DNA from: Istiophorus platypterus
Taxonomy: Eukaryota; Chordata; Actinopteri; Istiophoriformes; Istiophoridae
Length of the DNA: 64,000 nucleotides
NCBI GenBank assembly: GCA_016859345.1
Contig: CM029119.1
Span: 4,185,609 to 4,249,608 of the forward strand
Direction: 5' to 3'
Notes under the pieces: generated by a model
Database searches by the model: none
What the model was told of the DNA's origin: nothing
What the model saw: only the letters and a program-made list of their open reading frames with translations
Part shown: in pieces, positions 39,141-51,174 of the stretch
Position numbering within the stretch: the stretch's first letter is position 1
Layout: the number at the start of each line of letters is the position of its first letter
Translations under genes and position numbers: made by a program

Positions 39141-41300
39141 TCCAGTGCTTTGATTTATGACTAAATACTCTCCCACACCACCCACCCACTGTTGTACACC
39201 GTGTTAAGTGCTGTTTGGCATATGTTAGTATAAACTAAGATGGTGTCCATGTAAACATTACACTCACTTAACATCAGCATGATGCCATGGTACAGTAATG
39301 ACCCTGTCCCTGTCTGTCTCAGGTCTGTCCCAGCGACCCCTGCTGGAGATAGGGTGGTACTGACACCATAGAACACATCAATGAAGGAGACTGGTGACAG
39401 TGATAAATAACATCGCCCTCTATCTTGTATGTTCGATAACTGTAAGTGACACTGATGGCAACAATCAGCCAGTATAAACACGACTAATGTCCAAATATTA
39501 GCATGACTTTCGGCACAAGGTTTTTACAATGTACGTCAAAATCTGAATAACAAAAAAGACAAGAAAAGAAACGGGAAAATATATAACATTTATATATATT
39601 TATATGCCACTCTGTCTCTAATTGACGCCTACGCGCAGGTGTTGCGTCAGTACAACGTCATGGAAACAGCATGGCGACCTCCTGCAAAACTTCAGCTGGA
39701 AAAATAACAACTGTTTGGAAGCTGGTAACTGTTAGACAGCGAACCTTTGCAGAATGTGCCTGGAGGGAGTCTACAAAACTACAAACTACAAAACTGACTG
39801 GATTTACTGAGGTATAGTGGAAAACCAGGGAGCCTGAAAATGGCTTTGAGCAGACCTTGCATCCCTGGTGGACACCTGCAGACTGGAGCAACCCATGAGA
39901 TGCACCACGACCCTGCATGTGGAGCAAGTTTTACCTTTCTGTTTTTCTTATGACTAATGAATTTATTTATCTCCATAAAATCCGTAAAAGCCTTTTTTTC
40001 AGTCTAAACATTAATGTAGCATTATGTATCAACATGTGGACAGTTAACTCTACTTAAGAAGTTCTGTTAAAAACAAATAAATTTGATAACAGATTTTCAC
40101 TTTACTGTTTCTCGTGTAAATTCATCATTTGATGGACAGAATGTATAAAATATCCCAAGACACCTGCTAAATGAAAGAACAATAGAGAGTTCATTTGGGA
40201 AAAAAAATCTCCTTGATATGCAAGCTGTTAAAACAGCTATAAATTTAAACGATGGGTGTGTTCTGCGTTTGTGTGTTTTTTCCAGAGAAATCCTGTTGTT
40301 GGTTGGGTTTTACGTAACGACGCTTGCACCTCAGATCACAAAAAATAGCATTTTATGCATTTTTTTTTTTTTTTGTCTATTTGACATTAATATTTAAGTC
40401 CTTACAATTTTCTGCTGGTGCAAAACAGCTACAGGCTGCAGGGTGTGGCTGTATGAACCGCAATGTCAATGAGAAAAATAAAAAAGTCCTAAGAGCTGTG
40501 CGTAAGGGCGCCCGCCGGATGGCGCGCTTCTATCTATCTGAGTCAAAGCAATTTTGATAAAAGACAAGTCAGAATTGGTCACCGATATAAAATCGGTGAG
40601 TAATGTTTTTCCATCCAGAAACTCTTAGATCCAAATGAGTTTAGATATTGTCCTTGTCCTTGATGTTTGTCCTTGATGTTTTGCTGTCTTATTGAGTCCT
40701 AAATAATTACAGTTGTGAGAAAAAACTCAATGAAAATATGTGAAGATGACAGTGTATATTGCATGTCGCGTGCACATGTGTATATTTCTGTTTGGAATAT
40801 GTACTCACTGGGGAAACAGATCTTCCTCTGGGACAATATGGACTGTATAAATTTGATAACGTGTTCAGATGCAGGAAAGAGTGCTACAGGGAAGCAGTAA
40901 GTATTACAAGACCGAGATGAATTTGGGAAGAAAGTCCAGAAAAATAAGGATCCTCAACTGCAGGCCTCAGCTCCTCCTTAGACATGCACCGAGAACGGGA
41001 CCACAAGAAGTCTGCTTCCTGAAACTCAAGGCTCAGCACCTCTACAAAAAGAAAGTTGGAGGAAAACCATAGGGAGCTGGTAAGTTCGGCTGAACTGGAA
41101 TTGTGAGGTGTGCCATGACGAATTGGCACCATCAACTTCAGGACTCAGCTCCTACACATGCTGGCAATACTGCCTACATCAGATCTGCCGAGAGTGGTCT
41201 GATGACAGTAACTCAGATTAGCTGGAAACAGCAGGATTGGAAAACCTGGGAAATCTCTGTGTGTGGTAGGGCTGGCAATGCCCTGAGTAGCCTCCATATC
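39140..41300. other. Spacer without recognised genes
   Basis: Apart from the short ORF at 39,671 I see no exon, transposon signature or named repeat. Small A- and T-runs occur at 40,355-40,375. Confidence 0.4.
39671..39817 (+). other. Short ORF of unknown status behind a CpG/CRE-like motif
   Basis: A 48-codon ORF starts ATGGCGACCTCC, 10 bases after CRE-like sequences (TTGCGTCAG, AACGTCATGG). Its N-terminus is basic and hydroxylated without acids, as in mitochondrial presequences (KTSAGKITTVWKL). After the TAG the same frame stays open for about 25 more codons (to 39,895), and AATAAA follows near 40,077. It could be a small gene, a spliced first exon (donor-like GAG|GTATAG at 39,811) or chance. 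No homolog recognised. Confidence 0.2.
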
Positions 41301-41407
41301 TGGTGGAGTTTACATTGCCCTCGGTAGTTTTTTGCATCAAGACCCCTGTATTTCTGGTAGCTGGATTGTTCCTTTGTGATCTAGAGGGCTAGCTTTACCC
41401 AAGGTAA

Positions 41408-41975
41408 CTGTTGGAAATAAAAATAATTCAAAATGCATGATTCAAGATGCACGGCTGAGGCCGCAGTTGAAAAGTACAGACTCAACAAATGAGTGTGCGT
41501 GCGGGAGTGAAAAACAACCAACTGTGGGAAGACGCGCGAAGGCCACATGAAACTCGAAACTGTTGTTCAAACATTCTGCCATTCTCAGAGCATCCTGACC
41601 TCCTCAGATATGTTTCCAGCTGCCAGATAATGATAACCTTGAGCAAGTTCCTGCTTTCTTCACTCAGCAACGCTTTAGAATGTAGCCTCGACCGTGCCCT
41701 GCTAGCCAATGAAAGCTCTGCTACTATGCTGAAAGACACGTCCAGTGATCGCTTTTGACCAATGGGCATCCTTAAGATGAACCCAACAAAAACTCTGCGC
41801 ACTCTCTGTTAAGCGCCTTTTTGCTGGGGAACCGCTGAACTAGTCAAGTTCCCGAAGGTCCGTGCGCACGTTTAACTGCCCGGGAACGCATTGCTCTGCC
41901 TTTTTACTTTTGATACATTAAACTCAGTAAATTCGACTATCCTTTCTGGCGTGGTCATTTTCAATTCACAACATA
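41408..41975 (+). mobile_element. Possible solo LTR-like block
   Basis: A CpG-rich block starting with TGTTGGAAATA and ending near ATTCACAACA. It carries two CCAAT boxes (about 41,706 and 41,759) and an A/T-rich stretch (GATACATTAAACTC) near its end, an arrangement that recalls an LTR promoter. No retroviral or retrotransposon coding sequence flanks it and no target-site duplication was confirmed. A plain promoter or CpG island is an alternative. Confidence 0.25.
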
Positions 41976-42059
41976 ACTATTGTGTCTGGCAACGTCTACA
42001 GCGCCCTTGGTAGTGTCTTGCACCAGGGCCTAATTCTGTCCGGTGGCTGGATTTCTGCT

Positions 42060-43300
42060 CATATAACCGGAATACCTCTCCCTCCCTGCAAAGATATTCT
42101 AAAAGTCCTGGGATGGATCCAAAATACCCTGCAAGGTTTACTCATCCAGTCTGGCCTGAGTAGCATGAGAATAGGTGGAATCGTGGAATTTAAAAAAAAT
42201 AAAATCCTGCAATCAAGGAGAAGCGACTCACAAGAGCTACTGTCATTAACCATGTGGAGAAAAAGATAAGTATGAGCATCTGACTTGTCAAGAAAGTGAT
42301 CAATATAGGCTCTAATTAAAAGGACACCGCTGCTCATTTTCTGCTAGAACTCTTCCTCCGAACATATTTTAAAAATGCAACAGAAGAGTTGCTTTTGAAC
42401 CAAACTTTCAATATCAAGCAGAAACACCCAAATGAATTTTGAGCATTTTGTATTTACATCATATGCTCATGTGACTTTGAAAATAGAGCAAAGATAATAA
42501 TTCAGTGTGGAGTTCCTCTTTAAAGACATAAAAAGGACTATATACAGTTTTCTCAACTATACTTCATGTGATTTAACGGTTCAATCATTTAATATTTACT
42601 GTTACTTCATGTTGACATATTTCAAAGATTATTTATCTTGTTTACTCTGTTGTTTGATTTGATTTCTTTTAAAGTGGGTTGTAGCTGCCTATACCAGAGG
42701 TAAGTTATTGACTGACAACTTTAACAAAAGTATTATATGAGGTTTAATTTCAGTCATTTAATAGTTCAAAGAGATTCATTTTACCCACTCTGTTTTACTT
42801 TTATTTTTTCTCTCCACACATTTACACAGTTGTACCAAACAAACGTAAGGTAATTATTAACATCAACAAAAGGCTTTTCTTTGCAAGTCTTACTTACCAT
42901 CAATTTAAATATAATTTATCTACCTTATTATGTTTTTTTTATAATGAATAGATGGTTTTGTCAAACAGAAGAAATGTATCAATCAATAACAACATTTATA
43001 AAAGTTTATTTTATTTATTATCTCAGTTAGATATAAAGCACGAAGAGATCAGTTCAACCCTGAGCCCAAACACTAAAATGGATGAGGTGTGTCTCAGGTA
43101 TACCTGAGCAGAATGAGCGGTCACCCTTTGCTTCCTCTATGGTGTTGGTGGGTTTGGGAAGCTCCTCACACACACAGGATGCTGTTACCATCTGGTCAGC
43201 CTGTGTTCAAGGAGCAAACCACGTGTAGTTTATGCCAAACCCTCACAAGATTTTATTCTTATTATTACCACCTTTGTTAAAATAGTCAACATGAACCATC
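42060..43300. other. Spacer without recognised genes
   Basis: A/T-rich with scattered short ORFs that show no protein pattern. Nothing supported. Confidence 0.4.
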
Positions 43301-43312
43301 TTTGAACCAATG

Positions 43313-43445
43313 CAGGAATAGTTTGACATTTGCTTACTTACTTTCTGGTTCAAATCAGGATAAACACCACCCTCATACCGATCGATTAGTTATGAAGCTA
43401 CAGCGAGTTAGCTTAGCTTAGCACAACAGATATGAGAGTGGTATA
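43313..43445 (+). repeat. Dispersed fish repeat, copy 2
   Basis: Starts CAGGAATAGTTTGACATT and includes TTATGAAGCTACAGC and TTAGCTTAGCTTAGCA. Same family as the copies at 30,930 and 53,097, diverged and partly rearranged. Confidence 0.5.
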
Positions 43446-43879
43446 AATTTCCTTAACTAATTCTGCAAAACAAGAAAATCCGATGACACATCCGATGGTT
43501 ACATCATGTCCTTTAAACCCTGTCATCTACTGATGAGCCACATAGAGTTCAGGTGAATGTTGAGGATATAACTTCTGGTGACTGACAGCTACAAATACTA
43601 CTGCCATCTGTCCAGTCTTTTATGACCTTAACACATCGGGAACCAGTGACTTTCTCCATCATTAATAGTCACAGTGAAGATCATTTGGTGTGATTTAAAA
43701 CTTTTCCTGAACTCCCTGGTTAATTTGTTTAAACTATGTAAAAGCAGCTCAGCCAAGCATATCCTTTATTACACCAGGTGTGTGGATGGCAGTCATGTCA
43801 TAACCACCTTCCACACATGCAGAACTTAAAGGACCTTTATTCACTCTAAGGGAAACTCATACATAGAGAGATTTAAAGC

Positions 43880-44530
43880 AGAATTTTTCGTCCTCTTGAG
43901 CCAAAGTATTTTTTTTTGATTGCTGGGGACCTTGAGCCAACCCCACTGACACTGGGCAAGAGGCGGGGACAACATTGACACTTGGTCAGTCTTTCACAGT
44001 GTCTCAATAAACCTATGAATGAGGAAATCCTTTATCCAATAAAACACTCAGCAATTAATACCTACATCATGGAGTTTAATAAGCACCCCCTCCCTTCACA
44101 TAATCATGTTTTTTCAGTATCCATGAAACCTCAATTACATCTTCTTTACAACAGCTTTTCTAATATCCTGGTCTCAAACTGGTATTGAATCCATAGTGCT
44201 TCTTCCAATTCTGAAACTGTTTTGATAATTCACAAAAAAATTAATTTCAAGGAAATCTATTTGTAACTATTCTCTCCATTACTTTCCACATAACACACGT
44301 CAACACTATAGGTGGATAAGATGTTGGACAGGGTCTTTTCCTGTTTTCAAAATTGGAGTCGCTATCACATTTTTCAATTTTTTTCATAAATTACCAGCAT
44401 CCCAGATTGAGTTAAAAGGAGCAAGGATTTCTTATAAAAATAATTCACCTAAATGTTCATAACTTATCTCACGAAGGCCTGGAGTAGCATTTGCCCCAGC
44501 AATGTATCCTTCAGCTCTTTCATAGAGAAA
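43880..44530 (-). mobile_element. Decayed non-LTR retrotransposon (reverse transcriptase)
   Basis: Minus-strand readings in changing frames give NVIATPILKTGKDPVQHL (about 44,320-44,375) and NYQNSFRIGRSTMDSIPV (about 44,185-44,240), matching the P-I-x-K-x-GKDP and Y-Q-x-GFRxGRST motifs of jockey/L1-like reverse transcriptases. Stops and frameshifts show it is dead. It lies just upstream of the CpG-rich sulfotransferase promoter. Confidence 0.65.
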
Positions 44531-44931
44531 AAGACACTGTGTGACCTTTGTCCTTCACATACATAGTTCAAATCCCTTTTCCCTTTCCCTTAGGGTTGTG
44601 CCTCACTAACAGACTGTAGACAAAGAAGGCATTCATGCACACCCGAACCCGGAACCCAGCTAAGGCTTAGTGTTGCTACCCGAGCTAGATCAAGACCTCA
44701 GCTGAGCGACCCCCCAACACGCAGCGTCGGCCGACCAGCGGGGTTCCCCCAAAATCCACGGATCCCGTTGAGTGAAATCCGTCAGAGTCAACCCCAAATC
44801 GCGACACCGCCCGAAGTTATATTAACTCCGAAGAAACGCGGAACTCGCTTCTTTCCAAGTCGACGAACTAATTGTCGCCCCGCCGAGGACCGGTCATCTC
44901 GCCAGGGGGTCACATCAGCCGCTGAGAGCCG

Positions 44932-44965
44932 CTAACCTACGACTAACCTACGACTAACCTACGAC
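44932..44965 (+). repeat. Short tandem repeat, 11-base unit x3
   Basis: CTAACCTACGA repeated three times with little change, in the sulfotransferase promoter region. Confidence 0.8.
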
Positions 44966-45403
44966 TCCTCGCCTGCACAAAGACACCGAGGACGAACCAT
45001 CGCACCGCTGGAGCCGCAAAGAGTAAGAGGCTTATAGCTCCGGGCAGATATTAGCAGTTAGAGTGTGTTAAGTTTGAACGATTGTGACGATATTGGTTGT
45101 CCGCTGTCAACAATTGATTAGTGAACACTGGTGAATGAATTATCAGTTTTCCGTCTGCAGCGGATAACCTCTGTCCCGCTCTGCGCCACGATGGAGACCA
45201 GCACTTTACGCGTCGGTCAAAGGTCCAGACTTGGGACGCTCATCACCTGAGTCGAGTAAAGTCTGTGCGATACAGATAAACACTGTCCCTCAAAGAACAA
45301 GGACGCCTCCGTATCTCTGTTTGTTAAAACCAAACTCTTCCATTCTGGCACATCTGTTCATATGCTATGATATCTCACGGCAATTATTGACAGACGAGCT
45401 CCG

Positions 45404-45604
45404 ATGATTATCTGGGAGGAGCAGCCTGCGGAACGAACATGCTTTACGGAATCTCTCGCTGCAGGGCGAGTTACGGTGAGGAGGAGGAGGAGGAGGAGGA
45501 GGAGGAGGAGGAGGAGGACACAGCGAGCGAGTCAGTCGCAGGGTTCCTCTCCGTGCGTCTCCGAGCCGTTCCGGTCGCTGACATCTCTCCGCCGTGAGCC
45601 ATGA
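45404..45604 (+). other. Possible upstream ORF overlapping the sulfotransferase start
   Basis: An ATG at 45,404 opens a 66-codon frame in the leader, containing a 13-arginine run encoded by the (GAG/AGG) repeat. Its TGA stop overlaps the sulfotransferase ATG (ATGA at 45,601-45,604). Whether the mRNA reaches this far upstream is not known. The peptide itself looks like low-complexity chance coding. Confidence 0.3.
45477..45519 (+). repeat. (GAG)n microsatellite in the sulfotransferase leader
   Basis: About 14 uninterrupted GAG/AGG units, 80 bases before the start codon. Confidence 0.9.
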
Positions 45605-48600
45605 CCGAAGCGGAGTTGTACACGCTGTACAAGGGCGTCTACCTGCCCACCTGCCTGCACCCGCCGCAGAGCCTCAGCTTCTACGAGGGTTTCACCTTTC
45701 GCCCCGACGACGTCCTCATCGTGACGTATCCCAAGTCAGGTGAGACGAGCCGGCGCGTCGCGGCGCGTCGCGGCGCGTCCGCCGTGATTTAGACTTTAGA
45801 TGGAAAATCCTGGTCCAGCGCCTTCGTGCAGGTCTCCGACCTTTCCCGATGCGCAGACTCTGCCTGTCCTTTGGAGCTTGTCTGCAACTGTTACCTCTAA
45901 ACACCGACCTATTGTTTTTGTCTTCATTTAATTTGTTTTTGGTCTCTTTTTTTCCTTTGTTTGTTTCTTTTGTTTGCTTTTTTTGTCTGTTTTTTTGTTT
46001 TTTCTTTTTTGATGGCGCGTTGGACTCGCTTTATTTCAGTTGGCACTCAACCAGACACGTCGAAACCTGTAAGATCTCGCCTCTTACTAGGTGTTTGAAC
46101 TATTGGCCTGATGGTTACACAAGCCTTTGGCGCAACTTGTAACCGCTGATTAGTTATGTCATAAAAAAAAGAAGTGGAGAGCAGGCACGTCGAACCGCAC
46201 GAATGCTTCATTTCATCTGCATAGTATACTTAGTTTTATTGTTTTATGTGTCACACCGCAAAGCATTGGTAGATTATCAACACCCTGAGACACTGTCAGT
46301 GTCTAAGAGGGCTGAGAGTCAGCTCCAAGGAAAATATCTGCTGAATTTGCCCTAATCAGTTAGAAAAATCAAGTACTAATCTTAGAACAAATTCAGTGGA
46401 AGTTAATGTCAGAATGTACTCATGTAAAAAAGATACATATACTCTATGCCACCAATCTTCTTAAAATACTATGTTGATATATTATGCTGTAGCTTATCAT
46501 CGACTTAAATTATCTACATAAATTAAACAACTTTACTTTTCACCACTGGATAATATTAGGTTATTTTTTGCCATTTTTTTTAATCCCACAAGTAGCATTG
46601 TTCTTTCCACCTGACAAATAGCTACTGAGTTTTAATAGGGACTCCATTATGAGATCATGAATGACACAAAAAGCTCAATTGATGGAAACTATATGGTGAT
46701 ATTATTGTATTATATATTAGTTTTCTTTCCTTTTATCATATCAGGGTTTAATGAAAACAGAAAGCAGTGATATATTGAGGGTATTAGACAGACTGTGCTT
46801 GGGAATTTTGATCATCATGTGTAGCACTGCCAGCTATAACAATGTTTGCACAGGACAGAGGAGGGCAGTGATACAACCTCAAAGTGTATGTGAGCTCAAG
46901 AAAAGCAAGGAAAAAAAGTTGGCCACAATCACCCTCCCTGATGTTTTTATGTGTTGTTTTGCTTGTAGTTTTTCATGAATTGTGCAGTTTGTAATTGGCA
47001 CTCCATTCCACTATTGCAAAATAATGTTCCAGTGTAACTACACATTTTAGGAAACCTCGTTTTCTTCGTTTAGGCACGACTTGGATGCAGGAGATCGTCC
47101 CTCTGATCATGAGTGGAGGAGATCCGGCCTCCGTTGAGACTCTTCCTAACTGGGACCGTGTACCCTGGCTGGAGGAGAATAGGGCCTATATCCTTGACAT
47201 AGATAAAAGGCCATCTCCTCGGATGCTTACCACTCACTTCCACCACAGCATGATGCCGCCAGGTTTCTTTGAAGCAAAACCAAAGGTAAATCTATCATAT
47301 ACATGTCAAAGCAAGGCAAGGTCTTCTCATAGCACATCAACCACAGGTGAATAATATATGACTAACAATGACTTAGTTCTGATGAATAATTACATAATCC
47401 TCACTCTAGCTTTTATACTCTACTTTTATTACTGCCTCTCCTCTTTCTGGCACCCTTTATTCTCCTATATGTTTTATATCCAGCCCCTAGCAGTCACATT
47501 AGCTCTCTCAGATTTTGTTCTCTGGATTTTCCACCATCTCCTTCAAGGAGGAGTCACTGAAGGGGGAACAGAACTAGCTAGTTGCTGGATACCAAGCTTG
47601 CTAACTTAGTAGCTAACGGGACAGTAGGTTTATACAGTAATTTATATAGGTGTATTTGTACAGTCAACCCCTGTCTCATAACTGTCTACAAACCAAAATC
47701 TCTTTAGCAGAGCAGTTTACACTACAAAAAAAGGTTAAGTTAAATAAAGCTTGATAATGGATAGACAGTAGGTTCCTCCATTTTGGACCCTCCTGATATA
47801 CTTCTGCAGAAAAAAATTGTTGCATGCCAGCAACCACTCCATACTTCTTAGAAAAAACCCTAAATCACTATGGAAATACCATAGCAACCAGGAAAAACAC
47901 TAGCACTCACTCAGCAACCGACTATAACCACCTCTTCAGTTGCCCATATCACCAAAGCAACCACCTTAAAACTCACTAGCAACCAGCTAAAACACCATGG
48001 TACTGGGTCAGCAATCACCTGAAACATGATAGCAGCCACTTCTAAAGATCCCATGTTCCCAAACTGATTTGACTGCATTCCATCGTTCCGAACAAGTAAA
48101 GTCCTTTAAGCCCTCAAGTAAATGCAATGTTGAAATGTCATTTGATATAGCACACGCATTGTAGGTTTGAAGACTGAAAAGCGATGAGTGTTAAAGGCTC
48201 TATAAACGATTAACAAATGTCATCTCATTACTGCAGGTGATCTATGTCATGAGGAATCCCAAAGACGTGTTCACATCTTCCTTTCATTATTATGGGATAA
48301 CGTCCTTCCTGGTGAAGCCAGGCCCACAGAGCGAGTTCCTCCACAAGTTCCTTGATGGAAAAGGTTTGGCTCATTGTTAAGCCTATTCAATGTACTGTAT
48401 TGTTTCATAATATAATACACAATACACACAGCTGATTTCAGTTGATTATGAAAAGTAATAATTTGTCATGATGGTGACATACTTGTGATACTTTCCCTTC
48501 TAGTTATGTTTGGCTCATGGTTTGATCATGTAAAGGGTTGGCTGAATGCTGAAGATAAAGAGCGCATTATGTACATCTCCTATGAAGAACTGATCATGGT

Positions 48601-49142
48601 GAGATTTAGTAGCACCACTGCCTAGTAAAACATTTTCCAGATAATTCTAACCTCATGAGAATGCACAGGGGTAATCAGAAAATCCCTGTACGAAGATGAG
48701 CTGAGTTGTGACTTTTACTCGGTGCAGGATCTGAAGGACTCTGTGTCCAGAATCGCTCAGTTCTTGGAGAAACCTCTGGACACTGAAGTGGTAGAGAAGA
48801 TCACAGACAGGTGTCTGTTCAAGAACATGAAGCAGAACAACATGTCAAACTACTCCGCTGTTCCTCGTGAATTCATGGACCAGACAAAGTCAGAATTTCT
48901 CCGGAAAGGTGTGTCTCGATTCACCGATATAACCTAAGAGGAACCAAATTTTTCATTTAGAATAAGGACACAATTTCACATAGGGTTTCTTCCAATATCA
49001 CCAGATTACTCTTTTTGTTTGTTGTGTTTCAGGAATTGCTGGAGACTGGAAAAACCAACTGACAGCGGCAGAAGTGGAGACCTTTGATGCAGTTTACAAA
49101 GAGAAAATGAAAGATGTCAAATATAGATTTGTATGGGATTAA
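45601..49142 (+). CDS. SULT2-type cytosolic sulfotransferase, complete, six exons
   Basis: Transfers sulfate from PAPS to hydroxyl groups, typically of steroids or other alcohols, in the cytosol. Exons: 45,601-45,739; 47,074-47,285; 48,237-48,363; 48,504-48,598; 48,728-48,908; 49,033-49,142 (TAA), giving 864 nt and 287 aa, the usual family length, with matching phases. Visible motifs: PAPS 5'-phosphosulfate loop YPKSGTTW (residues 43-50), probable catalytic His101 in TTHFHHSMMP, PAPS 3'-phosphate site RNPKDVFTSS (Arg123, Ser131), SULT2-like FGSWFDHVKGWLN and NNMSNYS, and the C-terminal RKGIAGDWK (250-258). All key residues are present, so it is probably active. The sequence suits the fish sult2st group; the exact paralogue is uncertain. 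SULT6B1 was considered and fits less well. It converges on radil. Confidence 0.92.
47820..48045 (+). repeat. Degenerate AGCAACCA-type tandem repeat
   Basis: Recurring AGCAACCA, AGCAACCGA, AAGCAACCACC and TAGCAACCAGC units in intron 2 of the sulfotransferase. Imperfect spacing; no coding potential. Confidence 0.5.
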
Positions 49143-50608
49143 CATAAACTTGAGGAACATGTTTAAAATCACTCCATCATACCATGATGCAGAAACAGCT
49201 GAAAAAAAATGTTCTTTTTGGTTCATCAGGTTTGTGGAAGCAGAAGATCAGGCGAGAGTGATATATTTTATATTAATAATCATTTTACAACAAGATTTAA
49301 CGATAAGATTTAACAACTTTAAGAACTTCAACTCAATATTAATTATTATATTTAATTAATGTGAAATTAATTAATGTGAAAAAATTGCCAGTTTGGGGAT
49401 TGTTTTTGGGATTTACAATGTTTTTATTAGTGAATATGCATTAGTATGGTCAGATCTTTACATTTTAATTGTTCTACATATTCAGTCCTCATCAGAGGGG
49501 AATGCTGTCAGTATAAAAAGTGATTGGGTCACACCTTTTTGTGATTTATTAAAAAAATTGAAACGAAATTTAAACACATACTGAATATGTATGAGAGATA
49601 AAATATAAAGGTCCATATTTGTTATTAAATGCTATACCCTTGCATTATGAAAACAGATAAATAAGTGTACAGCAACAAAATGTATATCTATTCTATATAG
49701 TCCCTTAATTTGTGGACATGGAAACATGAAACAGCTCGGCTATTGAGCTGATTAAATGATTAAAATGCTCTGATTTTACATTTTACAGACAAATATACTA
49801 ACATTCTATTGTTATAGTGTGAGAAATATATTTTCATATTTTACTGAATATATGATTTATTTTTTTTTACTCCAGATGTGTTTAATAAATTTTTAACAAG
49901 AGAAGCTTATGGTGGAAGGATAAGAGACTGTGCCTGTTTCAGAATATAATGTAAGTAAGTAAGTGGTACGGGAGTCAGCTACTGAGGAATGTATATGCCA
50001 TTCATTATCAGAGAGCAGTTAACCATAGTGGGGATTGTCCAGAGTGATGAAATAATGGTGTCTGGGAAAAAAAGAAAAACTTGGGAGATTTGAAGATGGG
50101 ATGCCCTCAATAGGAGGGAGTATGGGCTGTAATAAAATGGAATGGTAGGCAGAGTGAAGGCAGTTGCTCCAGGGAAAAGCTTGGTTTATTGTACTCTATA
50201 TTTTTAATCTAAAAAAAAATCAACTTTGTATTGAACTCTCAATTATACATAGGATATTATTAAAGGCTACAAATGATGTGGTTGAGAATCTGAACCCATC
50301 TGGCCCTGGTCAGGGTTTTCTCCCACAAAAGTCAAGAGTGGATGTTCTGGAGTACATTTGAAGTATAGTGTCAGTACTCTTACTTATCATGTATTATGAG
50401 GTAGTGTTACACAATACGACTGAATAAACAGCTGCCATTTGTGGCTATCTATCAATAACTGGTTTTGATGTTGTGGCTGATCGATGTATATTTACATAGA
50501 TGTGATATCATGTAGTGACCCACCGAGGAAAGAAACACTTATGCTGGATATCACAATTCCACCACCAATAGGGGATTAAAATGTATTTATTCTTGAAATA
50601 CAACAGAG

Positions 50609-50645
<37 letters not shown>

Positions 50646-51174
50646 TAATAATAATCAGGACCCTAGCCTATAGGGTCCTTATTCTATGATGATGGGCTTG
50701 AAAATGGGACATTATATTTTAATGGCCATCACTTATCAACAGCAATTAAAAAAACATGACATATCAAATCCTTTTACCAAGATGAAGAATAAAAATATAA
50801 AATCAAAGAAGGGCAGTGACAATATGCCTTTGTTAGTGCTTGCATAAAACTAACATAATAAATGGGATTGTTGAAGTATAGTAATTTCAACTGAATGTAA
50901 TTTTATCATGGGTTTAAGCCAACCCCGACTCAACCATAAAAATTATGCTATTATAAAGCTGTAAAACTACATTTAGCCTCTAAAACCTGGTACTCACTTC
51001 AACCAGGATGAGGCTTATTTCATAGTGCATTTTTGCCTTTCCCAACCATGTCCCAAGATCAAGGTCCATGCTCTGAACTTGTTTATTTAACAAGCTCTCA
51101 TAGTCAGCTTTAAGTGCGTTAGTGGTGCTTTGACAGTCTCTTAGTTAAAAAAAAAAAAGCAGTGAAAATTCCAG
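49143..51174. other. Convergent intergenic region with poly(A) signals of both genes
   Basis: AATAAA on the plus strand at 49,884-49,889 and 50,423-50,428 can serve the sulfotransferase. On the minus strand AATAAA at 51,082-51,087, about 90 bases after the radil stop, can end radil; another lies at 50,586-50,591. An (ATA)n microsatellite spans 50,609-50,655. No other coding signal was seen. Confidence 0.5.
50609..50655 (+). repeat. (ATA)n microsatellite
   Basis: About 15 ATA/AAT units with one A-rich interruption, between the two convergent genes. Confidence 0.95.

Larger units (their letters stand above)
44600..45600 (+). promoter_or_regulatory. CpG-rich promoter and 5' leader of the sulfotransferase
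   Basis: GC- and CpG-rich sequence ending at the sulfotransferase start codon. It includes an 11-base tandem repeat (44,932-44,965) and a (GAG)n tract (45,477-45,519). No clear TATA box was seen, which fits a CpG-island promoter. The exact transcription start is unknown. Confidence 0.55.

Noticed and set aside
40324..40557. Plus-strand ORF with a basic tail
   Set aside because: Begins in a poly-T run; no recognised domain or context.
45601..49142. Call of SULT6B1 for the sulfotransferase
   Set aside because: Motifs FGSWFDHVKGW and NNMSNYS and the N-terminal pattern fit the SULT2 family better than SULT6.
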